64,000 nt of DNA from the NCBI GenBank assembly GCA_038025085.1, contig CM076150.1, positions 1,490,501 through 1,554,500 of the forward strand. The letters run 5' to 3'. A program made the position numbers and the translations under genes. The notes under the pieces are model-generated. The model was given only the letters and a program-made list of their open reading frames with translations, did no database searches and was not told the origin of the DNA. Below are positions 1-12,410 of the stretch, one piece after another (position 1 is the first letter of the stretch; every line of letters begins with the position of its first letter). Source of the DNA: Tetragonia tetragonoides. Its lineage: Eukaryota > Streptophyta > Magnoliopsida > Caryophyllales > Aizoaceae.

Positions 1-50
1 TTTTCATCTGACAAAGAAATACAACCCAAATCCAAGCATCCCAAATCCAT
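1..50 (-). CDS. 5' end of an unidentified minus-strand gene (partial)
   Basis: Read on the minus strand, an ATG at 50-48 opens a frame that stays open to the left edge and gives MDLGCLDLGCISLSDE. The composition is protein-like and the ATG follows a purine-rich, stop-containing leader typical of a plant 5' UTR. Only about 16 residues are inside the window, so no domain can be called and I do not recognise the family with confidence. The start is chosen because it is the first ATG after the leader. An alternative is that this is the start of a later exon, or a chance frame. Confidence 0.5.
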   Translation of the reverse strand, partial: MDLGCLDLGCISLSDE

Positions 51-420
51 TTCTGGGCTTCAGTTTCTTTTTCCCTCTTCAGATTTCCAATTATTGCAGA
101 GAAATTTTGTGGGTTTTTTTGTTTGTTGTTGTTCTTGAGAAAAAGAATTAAAAAAATGGTGAAGTTTTTCTTGGGAGTTTCGAGTTTGTGAGAGTGAGAT
201 GAAAGAGAAATGATTAGCGGAAGATTTTGGATGTTTTGTGAAGAGAGGGAGAAAGTGGCGTTGTTAGGGGGAACGAAAACTATCCGTTACGGAATCCAAT
301 AAGGAGGGAATGAGGGATTTACGCCTCCAGCCTCCAACGGTCGAATTTCACTAGTGTGTGTGTCCGTTTTCGTCTTTCGATCCTATGTGACTCGGATGTT
401 TTGTAATTGAAGATCTCCAG
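51..420 (-). promoter_or_regulatory. Probable leader and proximal promoter of the minus-strand gene
   Basis: This stretch carries no credible gene. It lies directly upstream of the minus-strand ATG at 50. Positions 60-240 look like a purine/pyrimidine-biased plant 5' leader. No clear TATA box is seen close to the ATG. Assignment rests on position only. Confidence 0.3.
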
Positions 421-433
421 CAATATTGCTATG

Positions 434-441
434 CCACGTGG
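434..441. promoter_or_regulatory. Perfect palindromic G-box (CCACGTGG)
   Basis: CCACGTGG with the CACGTG core at 435-440 lies about 385 bp upstream of the minus-strand ATG at 50. G-boxes bind bZIP and bHLH factors in plant promoters. It is a single motif with no second element seen nearby, so function is inferred from sequence and position only. Confidence 0.35.
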
Positions 442-1118
442 ATACGGAAAAATGAAGAAATTGTCGTTTTAAGTTCCGTCCGAACAAAGTCAACTAGATT
501 GGGATACTTTCGTATCCGGTTAATCGGATCACGCAACAAGGACACTTTTGAATCGGGTTAATTAGGTTGATCTTGTAATTGGGTTGATTTGGGTTTAATT
601 CATATTATATTTGGGTTTGAGTGAGACTGTAAGATTTAGGTTTGTGTCTTTCCAACTCATTGCGGAGCGGTTAATTTTTTAGGTTTGATATATATTTAAT
701 GGTGTCACTTTGGCTCAGTTTGGATTCAGGTTCAAAATCCATTGGTCAATTCGAGAGTGTCGCATTTGAATTTTCAATTTTCCAGTATGGGTTGAAATAA
801 AGTCAACACTAATGTTGATTAAAACATATATATATTTTCTCATTTCAGTGCTTTGTATATAATGTATACGGAGCTTGGGACGAAATCTATAAGGGCAAAA
901 CTAAAACAAATAAAAAAAAACCTATATACTTACCTTACCGAAGATTGTTCGCCTCGTGGAACAATTCTTCCTCCAACCTTCACTAAACCGTTCTTTCAAT
1001 CTACGATCTACTTGGAACTACAACGAATATACCCAAACCCTAAAAAGCACTCACTTCCTCTCATAGTCGATCACCAAAAATGAACCATGCACATGAGTCT
1101 CACATAACGAAGTCTACA
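442..1118. other. AT-rich spacer, nothing recognised
   Basis: Non-coding AT-rich DNA. The short open frame at 853-1083 has biased composition, no domain and no intron or leader signals, so I do not call it a gene. Confidence 0.5.
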
Positions 1119-1269
1119 CACTACAAAAAATGAAGATTTACCTGCGAAAATTAGCTGCAGATTAATTTGTAGTTCACAAATTACTTCTTGTTATAAAAAT
1201 GTTTTACTCAGCATATAATCATAGCAACGGGATTTTTCCGCAGATATTTTCTCGTTTTTTTTTGTAGTG
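1119..1269. mobile_element. CACTA-type MITE, 151 bp
   Basis: The left end reads CACTACAAAAAA and the right end TTTTTTTGTAGTG, an inverted pair with the CACTA signature. The element is flanked by ACA at 1116-1118 and ACA at 1270-1272, matching the 3-bp target duplication of the CACTA (En/Spm) superfamily. It has no coding capacity, so it must be mobilised in trans. Confidence 0.85.
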
Positions 1270-1772
1270 ACAATGATACTTTATCAACAAATCCAATTTG
1301 GATCTCTCAATGTCTTGATCTTCGTTCATCTTCCCACGTTTCAGTCATTTGGGATCATACTCCGATACAAGTTGTTGATTATTTCAGTGAGATAAACAAA
1401 ATAAATGACAATGCAACACAAACAATTTAACCTAAAAAACCCAATTGGAAAAAAATCCACGAATGTTACACTATTATAATCTCACACAATTGCGTCTCTC
1501 TTTTTCATAAACACTTCATTTTCTTTGAATGCTCAAGAACTCTCTCTCACACATAACCCCTCACATGATGATACGTTCTTGATGAGCAATTGAGTTTATT
1601 TATGTCTGAGACAACTATATGGAGCTATTTCTTCAAATTGATTTGCTGCTGTGTCAATTGGTATGTATGGGTTTGTGAGTAAATATGAAGAGATTGCGGA
1701 ATTTTGGTGAAGCAATAAAGAAAAAGGAAGAGGAATGAATATTCTATCTTGTGGGAATGTTGTAAGAGGTAG
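1270..1772. other. Spacer, nothing recognised
   Basis: AT-rich sequence between the CACTA MITE and the LTR-like element. No open frame with protein-like composition and no repeat ends seen. Confidence 0.45.
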
Positions 1773-3831
1773 TGTAACACCCCCGAATTTACAACGATTT
1801 TCTTGGAACTATCGACGTCATTATACATGACTCGACACCGCTGAACCGTCCAAAATCCGAGGGTAGTTACTGCAACATTTATCACTAAGGAGTAAATGCT
1901 AAGTAGAAAGAAAGACTAGATATCAAAAGGAGCTTACTAAGGAACTAAACAATCTAAAACAGTTAATATCAGAGTTGTCTATATAGTGAGGTAAAACCAT
2001 TAAACCAATTTATTACAACTTGCTTTCAAATGGCTAAATCCAATAAAATTCCACGATGTAAACTGAACTAAAGAGAGTTCTAAAACTGACGCCAGCTCTA
2101 ACTTCGAAGTTGTACTTCCTCATTCAACTAAACCTGCACTTTGGTTTCTGTGACGGAAACAAAATACAGAAGAAAAGAAACAAAAGACTTAAAAATTAGA
2201 TAAACTGACTAAACGTCATCCGTACCCACTAAAAATATTTCGCAAACCTTACCTGAGATTTTAGAAGAATCATGGAAATTCATTTGCATACGAACATAAG
2301 CATATAATCAAGCATATGCATAACGACATTCTTCTATATGCAATTCTTGTATAGTGATCATACAAACGATGACATAGACAATTCGTCTTGATTAGAGAGA
2401 TGAGAGAGCAAATAGAACAGCGATTACCCATACTGTTCATCGAAGATACAATCACGCCATGGACTTAATAACTCTAGTGTGCACACTACCTCTAGTATAA
2501 TGAACGAGTCTAGAGGACTTAATAAATGGGGAATGATCCGTCCCAGACACACTGCAAGGTGTCCATAAGTAAATTGGGAATCATTCATCCCTTGAACTAC
2601 ACCATTAGGTGTAATTCCGATTGCTCGACTACTCCTAGGGATCCATTAGGAGTCTTACTCTCATTTAATTCAATTCAAATAATTTGCATTGGTTGACTTA
2701 GTGGTACTACGAGACCACGGCTTACTAATTCATTTCATGCTCTTGACAATGAATAGTAAATAACGACGACAATGATAATTCAATACGATGAGAATTAAAC
2801 ATGCTTTAATTCAATGACGATGATTCAATAAAGATGATGTTCAATGTCTAGCAAAATTTCGGTAGCACTTCGGTTGGGTAATATGATATCCAAAAATTCA
2901 CAAATCATCCAAGACATTTAACGATAATATATAGGTGCTCACTAGCACTCAATAATACCCATACCAATTAGCACTTATTTAATAGCATAATAATACTAAT
3001 ATTTCACCATTCAATAATTGTCCAATAATCATCATATTGACTAATTAATTCCAAAAACATGATAAAATCAACATGCTAATAATAATTCATAATTACAGCA
3101 GTAAACATGCTTAATAATTCTCATAATAATGACGATATAATTTAATCATGCTTTGCATATTAAATTCACCACAACTTCTCAATTAGCACATATATAACAC
3201 GTCAAAATAGTTTTGATGGGGCTTTGGAAGAATATAGGTATGAGCGCTTATCATTACAACCCTACCAAACAGTAAGTATGCTCCAACAATCGACGATTAT
3301 CACATTTGCTCGCCAGGTCCTAATTAAAAATAATTACCGAATCAGTATTAATTAAATACGAAAATCCAAACAATAACAAAATATTAATCTGATAATTTTA
3401 TTAAATTTCTTGATTTATTTAAACCAATCTAGGCTTTTGAAAATCCGAATTCCGATTCCGAATGAGTCCATAAAAATAAATATATTAATTGTAAAATACT
3501 GAAAATCGAATATTAATTACGAAAATTATAAAAACGAAACCCTAACTTCAAAACTAGGTCTAGATCACGGGTACCCATGCATGGGACCCATAACTCGGCC
3601 CATCACCACCATTACCACCCACTGACCACCATGGCCGGTGGTGGTGGTCGCCGGAGCTCTGGCGAAGAGGAGGGAGAAGAAGTGCAAAAGAGAGAGAAGG
3701 AGATAACGAGAGAGAGAGAGAAATAAAGAAAGTGAAAGGGGCAGGGGGAAACAACCGATCACCCGCCGATCACCAACTGGGCGTCGGCCCGGTGACCTGA
3801 CGGTGGTCCGGCTACCAGAAGGCCACGCAGG

Positions 3832-3910
<79 letters not shown>

Positions 3911-4432
3911 GCGAGGGAGAGAGAAAGCGAAAGAAAGAGAGAGGTGTTACCGGCGGTGAGGGACGTCTGGTGGCTGGCGATGGCAGGGAGAAGAGAGAGA
4001 GAAGGAGGCGCCTATGAGGAGGGAGAGAGAGGAGGAGTTACGTGAGTTTGACAGAAGAGAGACGAACTTGTGAGGGTTTGATCAGTTGTGTAAACTGATT
4101 AATTGCCTCCACTTTTCCTTTATATAGGTCCTCAATCAACCCAAGTCAAATACTATAGTAGGTTTAGGAATTTATCTAATAATTTTCTGATTTAAATAGT
4201 TTATTAAAACTAATTAAAATAATATGAATAATTCTTATTCATATATAAAACATTTTAATTAAAGTCCTCAAAATTGATAAATGCAATTTATGAAAGTCCC
4301 ATAATAATAATTAATATTATTATGGCTTTAATTGAATAAATTGAATCCTTGAATATAATTACGATTTAATCTCGGAAACTATTTATAAATCATTTATAAA
4401 TCAATATTTGTAGAAAATATTGGGGTATCACA
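1773..4432. mobile_element. Solo-LTR-like element, copy A (2.66 kb)
   Basis: The element starts TGTAACACCCC and ends GGGGTATCACA, short inverted TG...CA termini of an LTR. It is collinear with the element at 20935-39227 once nested insertions there are removed (about 2.6 kb each). There is no gag or pol inside, hence a solo LTR is the best reading. It contains a GC-rich block near 3600-3800 and a GA microsatellite. The flanks are GGTAG on the left and GATAT on the right, sharing only 3 of 5 bases, so a target duplication is not proven for this copy. LTRs of this size with TGTNACACCCC ends occur in some Ty3/gypsy lineages, but the lineage is not proven. Confidence 0.7.
3835..3907. repeat. (GA)n microsatellite
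   Basis: About 36 uninterrupted GA units inside solo LTR copy A, continuing as impure GA to about 3940. The homologous place in copy B also has GA-rich runs (about 32721-32740 and 32825-32900), so the tract belongs to the LTR family. It creates false Arg-Glu repeat open frames. Confidence 0.95.
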
Positions 4433-6090
4433 GATATGGGGTTATAAAATGGAAGAATAAGGAGGGGAAAGCAAATGTTTAAAGAAAAGCATTACCAAAA
4501 AAAAAAAAAAAAAAGAAGGAGGGGAAGGAATGGGGCTTAAATGGGAGTAAAATCAAAAGAAGCAGGAAATGGGTGCTAACCGGCTAAGGAACATATTTAT
4601 CCTAAAAACTCGAGTTCCGATTATCCTAAAAAAAAAAAAAAATCTCGACTTCAAACAACAAAAATGGTAAGGGATTTAAAAAAACATTTTCGATCACCAT
4701 TAACAGAATGTTATAACGAATTTTTTTTAGGTATGTAATTAACGTTACCAAGTATAAAAGAGTGTCCTCTGAATTATTAAAAATGTTCGGACCCTAACTG
4801 TAATTTTTTTTTATTAATTTTACCGTGGTACTTTTGTAGTATTTGATATTATGACATACATACCATGCTTTTGGATCGAAAAATTTCTAATGTTTCAGTA
4901 ACAAATCACCTATTTTCTTATGTGGTGTTACCCAATCAATAGGATATTTTTAAATTATTTTTTTTCATTTTTTTTTTTCAAATATTCCAAAATAACGCCG
5001 TATTTTTAAGGATGTATTAGAGAGTAACATAATCAGATGATGTTCATGAAACACCAGAAAATTTGGACTTTTGGATATGATGTTGCGACGATGTTCCAAC
5101 CTTGATTTGACATAAAATTGGCACTCTGTTTCGTTATTGCCATGAACAATTTTAGACCATGCGAATAACATGAGGCTTTTAGAAATACGCCCCAAATTAA
5201 TTTTAAATTTGCGTATGATTTTGCCTATACAAATGAGGAATCATAAGTCATGCCTATACAAATGAGGAATCATAAGTCATGCCTATACAAATGAGGAATC
5301 ATAAGTCAGGGATGCTTTCTCTTTTACGTGTTTTGTTGTTCTTTTCTCATCTGTTAATATATTTTCAAGAATATTTTGCTATGGAGTCAAAGTATCTAAC
5401 ATATATTAGTCACATGAACAATATGAGGCTTAAATAGAGTAGTATATAAATCGAATGGAATAAAGTACAATATACTCTGACATGTATATTAAAAGAGGTG
5501 TGAAAAGGTCAAACGAATAGTCACATGAACAACAATATGAGATTCAAGTAATCGATACATTGAATGGGACAACAAGATATAAGAGTTAAGTTAGTATATA
5601 TATGTATGTTGAATTGGAAAACATTCAGTAATGTTCAAGTAGCTAGGAACTATATGCTCATATTTTTACTTTATAGAAACTTTTTTTATTTTTTATATAG
5701 TACTTGTAATCAACTTAACACGTGTTAAGTATTCACAAGTAGTATAATGCATGAAAGGCAGATTAACAACCAGAAGGGATACAACAACAACACAAAATTT
5801 ATTAGATATATACCACCCTCAATACTAGAATTGATCGAGGGCAATAAGCTCTAAACCCTCAAACTTAAACTTGAAGGTGTGGATACTGTACCATTTAGTT
5901 ACCCAGCGTATAATACCTAATTAAATTAAAACTTTATGATTTCTAATTTATTTTTTTATTAATTTAACTGATCATAATATCTATATATTAGAGACATTTT
6001 CTGACAGCATTGGAGGCGTCCACCTAAGCGAGTCATTGTAATAAAAGTTTAAAATAAAAATAAAATAGAAATAAATATTTTGGTATAGAA
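4433..6090. other. AT-rich intergenic DNA
   Basis: No gene is supported. The stretch holds A/T homopolymers (about 4495-4515 and 4628-4642), a perfect 29-bp triplicate listed separately, and a loose repeat near 5410 and 5519 sharing AGTCACATGAACAA and a following ATATGAG. Confidence 0.5.
5222..5308. repeat. Perfect 29-bp tandem repeat, three copies
   Basis: The unit beginning TGCCTATACAAATGAGG and ending ATAAGTCA is present at 5222-5250, 5251-5279 and 5280-5308 with no mismatches. Identical copies suggest recent slippage or unequal exchange. Confidence 0.95.
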
Positions 6091-6099
6091 TCATATATA

Positions 6100-6990
6100 T
6101 ATATATAAAAGTGAGTTCATTTCGTGTGGCCACGCCACGTGGGATGCCACGCAAGCGCCTATATTCGTGTGAGGGCGACACGTGGGATGATACGCAGCGC
6201 CCAAATTCGTGTGGTGATGACACATATGCCGCCACCTAAGCCACCCATCCAAGTGGGTCAATCATTAATGCGTGATCATAAATACAACATAATATAATTA
6301 TTATAATATTATTCAAATTATAAAATAAAATAACTTTTGTTATGCAAACTTAAAAATTATAATTCTTACTCCATTGGAACAGGTTCGGAAAATACTTCAA
6401 AATGAGATACATATGTACTATGTCCTATAAAGTTGGGTTCTTTTCGTGTGAGGATGACAGGTGGGACGCCACATGAGAGGGATATGTTCGTGTGAAGATA
6501 ACACATAGGTGTCACATCGGTATACGTATAAAAGTGAGTCCAATTCGTGTGGGCATGATACATAGGACACTACATAGGAGGTGTAAAAGCAAAGCTTGCC
6601 ACATAGCCTAACAACTCAAGTGAGTCCAATTTGTGTGGGCACGACACGTAGGATGCAACGTAGGTGGTGTAAATTCGTGTGATGATGACCCCTAAGCGCC
6701 CCATAAGCAAAGCTTGCCACATAGCCTAACAATTCACCATCCAAGTGTCACTCATTAATGTCTTATCATTAGTTGGCTTTATTACATATTTATTAGCATT
6801 TCTCTGTATTACAAAATAAATAAAAAACTTTAGTTACATAAGTCAAAAAATTATAAATCTTGCTTCAATCGATTGGATTTGAAAAAAAAATCTTCAAAAT
6901 GAGATATATGTCTTATAAATGTTGAGTTATTTCCTGGCTGTGATGACATGTAGGATGACACATAAGAGGAAATGTTCGTGTGAAGATTGC
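6100..6990. repeat. Cluster of degenerate motif repeats (TTCGTGTG ... ACACGTGGGATG)
   Basis: The phrase GTGAGTYCAATTCGTGTGG followed by an ACAYRTRGGAYG motif recurs near 6111, 6432, 6532, 6620 and 6925. Another element, GCAAAGCTTGCCACATAGCC, occurs twice (6591 and 6708). The copies look like duplicated versions of the 5' end of the candidate Helitron. Confidence 0.6.
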
Positions 6991-7113
6991 ATGTAAATGC
7001 CACATGTGTACAATTTGGTTAAATAACAATAAATGACACTTCGATCTTACAATACCTTAACTATTTGATGTCATATGTATTTAACTTGAAAAAGCTTGAT
7101 CAAATAAGAAAAA

Positions 7114-9072
7114 ATGGAGAGCGAGAGCGCCCAAGAAAAGAATACGCCCCCCTCCTCGGAGGAAATTGATCTCCTGAATCGATCTAACAAAAAATTCAAA
7201 AGGAAAACCTATGATCTTCGAAGCTTTCATGCGAGCATCGAAACTGCACCAGAGAAAAACATTGTTTCTGAAACTATTCCATCTGCTGCTAATGGTTTGA
7301 ACCTGCAGGGCTCAGAAACGAACCACCACCATTTGGAGGGGTCATACAGCCAGCGAGTCCAAGGAATTACTCCACAACGCAACCGTATATCTTCTGCAAA
7401 TCCATTCATTAATGATATGGATGAAGATGAGGATATCTCTGATGATGATGAACTGCTCCCACAAGACCAAGAGGACCCTAGATGCCCTACCATTTTGCTG
7501 TCAAAAGAAGAAAAAAGACGTCTGCACGCTCCATGGAAATATACGTTGATCATTAAAATGTTTCACAAGAGTGGTGGCTATTTTCAACTGATGAAGAAAC
7601 TCAAAACAAAATGGAGTCTCAAGGGAAAACTATATCTGGTGGATATTGGCTATGATTACTATATAGCCAAGTTCACTAATATGGATGATTACAATTATGT
7701 TCTTACACAGGGACCCTGGATGATCAATGATACATATCTCACTGTTAGGAAATGGGTTCATGATTTTGTCCCTGATGACTCACCTCTCCGTTATCTCACT
7801 GCGTGGATTCGAATTCCTTTCTTGCCAGTAGAATACCTTGACGCTACCTTTCTTAAGCGCATTGCGTAGAAAATTGGCAAAATTATTAGAGTTGATCATG
7901 CTACTGAAACTGCAGAGCGTGCACAATTTACAAGATTGAGCGTTGAGGTTGATTTGTCAAAACCCTTACTATCCATGTTTAGACTTCATGGTAAGGTGTG
8001 GCAAATACAGTGGGAAGGACTCAAACTGATATGCTTTGATTGCGATAAGATTGGTCATAAGAAGGAAGACTGTGCCTTGTATAAGGAAGCTGAAGCCCAA
8101 AAGAATCATGCCATTCAGCAGCCGATACATCACGAAGTTCCTCATGAGGTACCAAGTCAAGTGTATGGGTCTTGGATGCATGTCAAGAAACCTGCTAGAA
8201 AGAAGAACCAGAAGGAGGGTACAAAATCTAAGGAACCAACACGAGCGGCTAATCGACCAAACCCGATTGGGCAGGGTCAGGGGAACCCAACAGCTCGGGC
8301 TACAAACCCGGGTGGGTCACGTTATGATGTGATGGCAAATATGGATCAAGCGGATGGAGAGGCACATAATCAGGAAGGTACAGAGAATATTTTGGAGAAT
8401 AATCCTCAACATTCCCAAAATAACGGAAAAGAAGCGGGTAGAGTCCAAGGAAACGAAGAAACAGGAGAGCACACAGAGGCTATTTTTGGGGAATTCCTCA
8501 ACAAGGAAGGAGAAGATACTGATAACTTGTTTACTAATAATCTGCAAGACTCTGGGAATCAAAATCCTTTTTCTTCGGCTAATTCTGAAGCGGAAAATAT
8601 GGTAACTAATCTTGATGATAACGGAAATTCAATGGAATTTATTCAATTTAGGACTCCTTCCCCTAATACACAAGATTCCAAGTCTTTGCAAACTCCTAAG
8701 CCAACTCAACAGCCCACTCACAAGCCAAAACAAAGCCAACTAACAGGCCATATCTCCTCCATCTACGCCAAATTCCAAGCCAAAAGAATTCTCACACGCC
8801 ACCAAACCAAGCCAACTGACGAAAATCATGACCCGAACATCCTCCTCCCGCCCTTCCTTCCCACGCCAAACACCCATGGGCAGGGTCTCGCATATGCCTC
8901 ACAACCAGATATGTGTCATAGCATCCATGATCCCACCTCCACTGACGGTGTTCTCGAGTGTCACTCCCGAGAGCCCGGTGGTGGGGGTAGCAATCACGCT
9001 AGGCCACAAGATGGAGGTCAGGATCACTCCGATCCCGGACCCAATGATCAGCCCCCTGGAGCTGCTGTTTGA
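7114..9072 (+). pseudogene. LINE ORF1, gag-like protein with DUF4283 and CCHC zinc knuckle; one nonsense codon
   Basis: ORF1 proteins of plant LINEs bind element RNA. The frame starts at ATG 7114, 24 nt inside the element. Residues about 140-245 resemble the DUF4283 domain (for example GPWMINDTYL and VRKWVHDF). A stop TAG at 7867-7869 interrupts it between FLKRIA and KIGKIIRV, where related proteins read through, so it is a point lesion. The same frame then continues to TGA at 9070-9072. It includes the CCHC knuckle CFDCDKIGHKKEDC near 8032-8073 and a long low-complexity, polar C-terminal region. Without the stop it would be about 650 residues. The 3' part overlaps an upstream extension of the ORF2 frame. 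Confidence 0.88.
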
Positions 9073-12000
9073 TATGTCTCTACCGCTTGAGGTGCAAAGA
9101 GTGATCGATATGATCAGCTTAGCCTACGTGGATTCATTACCTTCAATCCCAGTTTTTATGGAAGACATATTTCCTAATTTATTACCTCAGTCCATGCCGA
9201 TCAGTTTTTTGGTATGGAATGTACAAGGTGCAGGGAGCTCAAGTTTTGTTGCAACCCTGAAGGAAATCCTCCGCATGAACCGACCTTCAGTAATAGCTCT
9301 TGTGGAAACACATCTAGATGGGGATCGAGCGGTCCAGCTTGGTAACCAAATCCAGTATGATGGACATACTCGTGTTGATGCAGAAGGACATAGTGGTGGT
9401 ATATGGCTTTATTGGAAAAAAGACATTGTCACTATTGATGTTCATACTTATCATAATCAGCATGTTACAGTGAAGATTTCAAGATTGGAGGAAGAACCTT
9501 GGTTCTTTTCAGCTGTCTACGCTAGTCCTGATAGTACAAAACGCCAAGAGTTATGGGAAAGCCTATCGAGTCTTGCAGCCTCATTGAACAAACCATGGTT
9601 ATTGGCGGGAGATTTCAATGAGACCACCTCTATTGATGAACGTCATGGAGGGAATCAGGATATGCAGCGACGCTGTGATCATTTCAAAAATTGGATTGAA
9701 AACTCTTCTTTATTGGATTTGGGATTTTTAGGTCCCAAATTTACATGGTCCAGAGGGCGCACTTTAGAAACAAGGAAAGCTGCAAGACTGGACAGAGGAC
9801 TCTGTAATTCATTATGGAGGGTTCGTTTTGCTGAAGGAGCTGTCAAACACTTGCCTGCAATTAATTCGGATCACTCTCATGCTTATTAATTCGAATGGAT
9901 TTGTATCACCACCTAGGGGATCAAAACCATTCAGATTTCTCTCTACTTGGATGTCACATGAGAAGTTTGCTGATTTCATTAAAAATACATGGAGGAACTA
10001 TCTGCCTATTGTTCCATTCCTTACACAATTTGCCGAGGACTTGCAAGAATGGAACAAAACAACGTTCGGCAATATTTTTCGTAAAAAGCGTCAACTTTGG
10101 GCTCGTATTGCTGGCATTCAAAAAGCTTTAGCAGAAAAGAGGGAACGACATTTGATGCAGCTTGAAGTTCAGCTCAAAAAAGAATTAGATGAAGTTTTAA
10201 AGCAAGAAGCTGATTTATGGTTTCAAAAGTCTCGTCTTGAGTCCCTAAGGGATGGAGATAGAAACACAACTTATTTTCATACTTCAACAGTTATCCGCCG
10301 AAAATTCAACAGAATTGAGGCGTTGAAGAATGAAACTGACGAGTGGATTTTTGATCAAGATGAACTAAAAAAAATAATGGTCGATTTCTTTAGTGATCTG
10401 TATACAGTTGAGGAACGTATAGCTGATCACAGTGTCATGCCCACAGATTATTTTCCTCCCATCTTGGCCAGTGATTATGATAAACTAACCCGCCCATTTA
10501 CGTCAAGTGATGTCAAAGCGGCAATTTTGCTATGGCTCCGAATAAAGCTCCAGGATCCGATGGATTTCAAGCATTTTTCTTCCAGAGACATTGGGAGATT
10601 ATTAATGAAAGCTTTTGTGATGCTGCTTTAAAAATCCTTAAGGGCCAAGCCATTCCGGATGGACTCAATGACACTTTTCTAGTCCTTATCCCCAAGGTGG
10701 ATCATCCGCAACTAGCGTCCCAGTTTAGGCCTATAAGCCTTTGCAACGTCTTATATAAGACAGTGACTAAAGCAATTGTTAATAGGCTTAAACCTATTCT
10801 CCCCTATATGGTTTCCCTGACTCAAGGTGCCTTTGTGCCTGGTCGCCAGATCAAAGATAATATAGTGATTGTTTAGGAAGTTTTACATACTATGCGTCGC
10901 AGGCAAGGCGGAAAAGGGTATATGGCTGTCAATATTGATTTGGCAAAAGCCTATGACAGGCTTCGTTGGGATTTTATTCGAGAAACATTATTGGAAATGA
11001 GGCTACCCATTCTGCTAATGGACATAATTATGCTGTGCATCACAACCCCTTCTATGAGGGCGTTATGGAATGGCAAGCCCACAAGTGCTTTCAACCCTTC
11101 ACATGGTATCCACCAAGGTGACCCGCTCTCACCTTACATTTTTGTTCTCTGTATGGAGCGGTTGAACCATATAATCGAAGAGGCTGTTAATAATGGTCAA
11201 TGGAAGCCTGTCTATTGTAGTAGAGGAGGGCCAAAGCTTACAAATTTATTCTTTGCAGATGATGTAGTGTTGTTTGCAGAAGCATCACAGGAACAAGCAA
11301 CTCTCGTTAAGGGCTGCCTTCAACGGTTCTGTGATGCGTCGGGAGAGCTTGTCTCGTATCCAAAATCAAAAGTTTATTTCTCTAGTAATGTTGATGATTC
11401 GCTGGCATCCACAATCAGTGCTACACTTGGGATTGACGCTACGGATGATCTTGGGTTTTACCTCGGTATGCCAACGCTGAATGGTAGGGTGACTAAGGCC
11501 ACTTATCAGCATATTGTGGAGAAAGTTGACAAGCGCCTAAGCGGATGGAAGGCAAAGTGCATCTCATTAGCTGGGAGGGCAACTCTCACACAATCTGTGA
11601 TTTCCTCGCTTGCGTATTACTCAATGCTGACAGCCAAGATTCCTCGCTCTATTTGTGAAACCATTGATAGAAAATCAAGAACATTCATTTGGGGTGGTAC
11701 AGCTGAAGAGCGCAAGACTCACCTAGTGTCGTGGGATACTATTCAAAGAGACAAGCAGGATGGTGGATTGGGTATAAGATCGATGCGCCAATCGAATGCT
11801 GCGTTCCTCACAAAATTAGGATGGAGGACTATTGCTGAACCAGGATCATTATGGTCACAGGTACTTCGAACTAAATATTGTAAGGGTCGATGTGATTTGG
11901 ATATGTTTTCTGCTAAGCCAAGTGATTCTCATGTCTGGAAAGGTATTGTTGATAATGTGCAATATATTCAGAAAGGGTCGAGGTTTGCTGTAGGTAATGG

Positions 12001-12410
12001 GAAGCGTACACTTTTCTGGGACCATTGCTGGGCATCAGAAACTCCATTAGCAAACCTTGCCGTCGCGCATAGCCCGCTTGAGGACCAAGACAGACGGTGG
12101 AAGAGTACTGGCACCCAATGGGTGATTGGAAGTGGGATGAGCTCACTCATTGGCTTCCTACTAGTGCTCTAAAGATGCTGGCATCTCACAGCTTGGTCCC
12201 AGATGCAGAGGAAGACGATGCAATTTATTGGGGTGGCACAACGTCGGGACAATTCTCTGTTAAATCAGCACTTAAGCTTATCCGCAACGATGATCCTGCA
12301 CTGTATGATAAGAAATGGGATATTGCTTGGCGTGCTCCTGTGTCGCAGCGTATTCGAATGTTTCTATGGCTAGTTCTCCATGGTCAGGTCCTTACTAATG
12401 CTCACCGAGT

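Noticed and set aside
853..1083. 76-codon open frame on the plus strand
   Set aside because: Low-complexity start, no domain, no leader or splice context. Likely chance.
3803..4045. Open frame rich in Arg-Glu repeats
   Set aside because: It is a translation of the (GA)n microsatellite inside an LTR.
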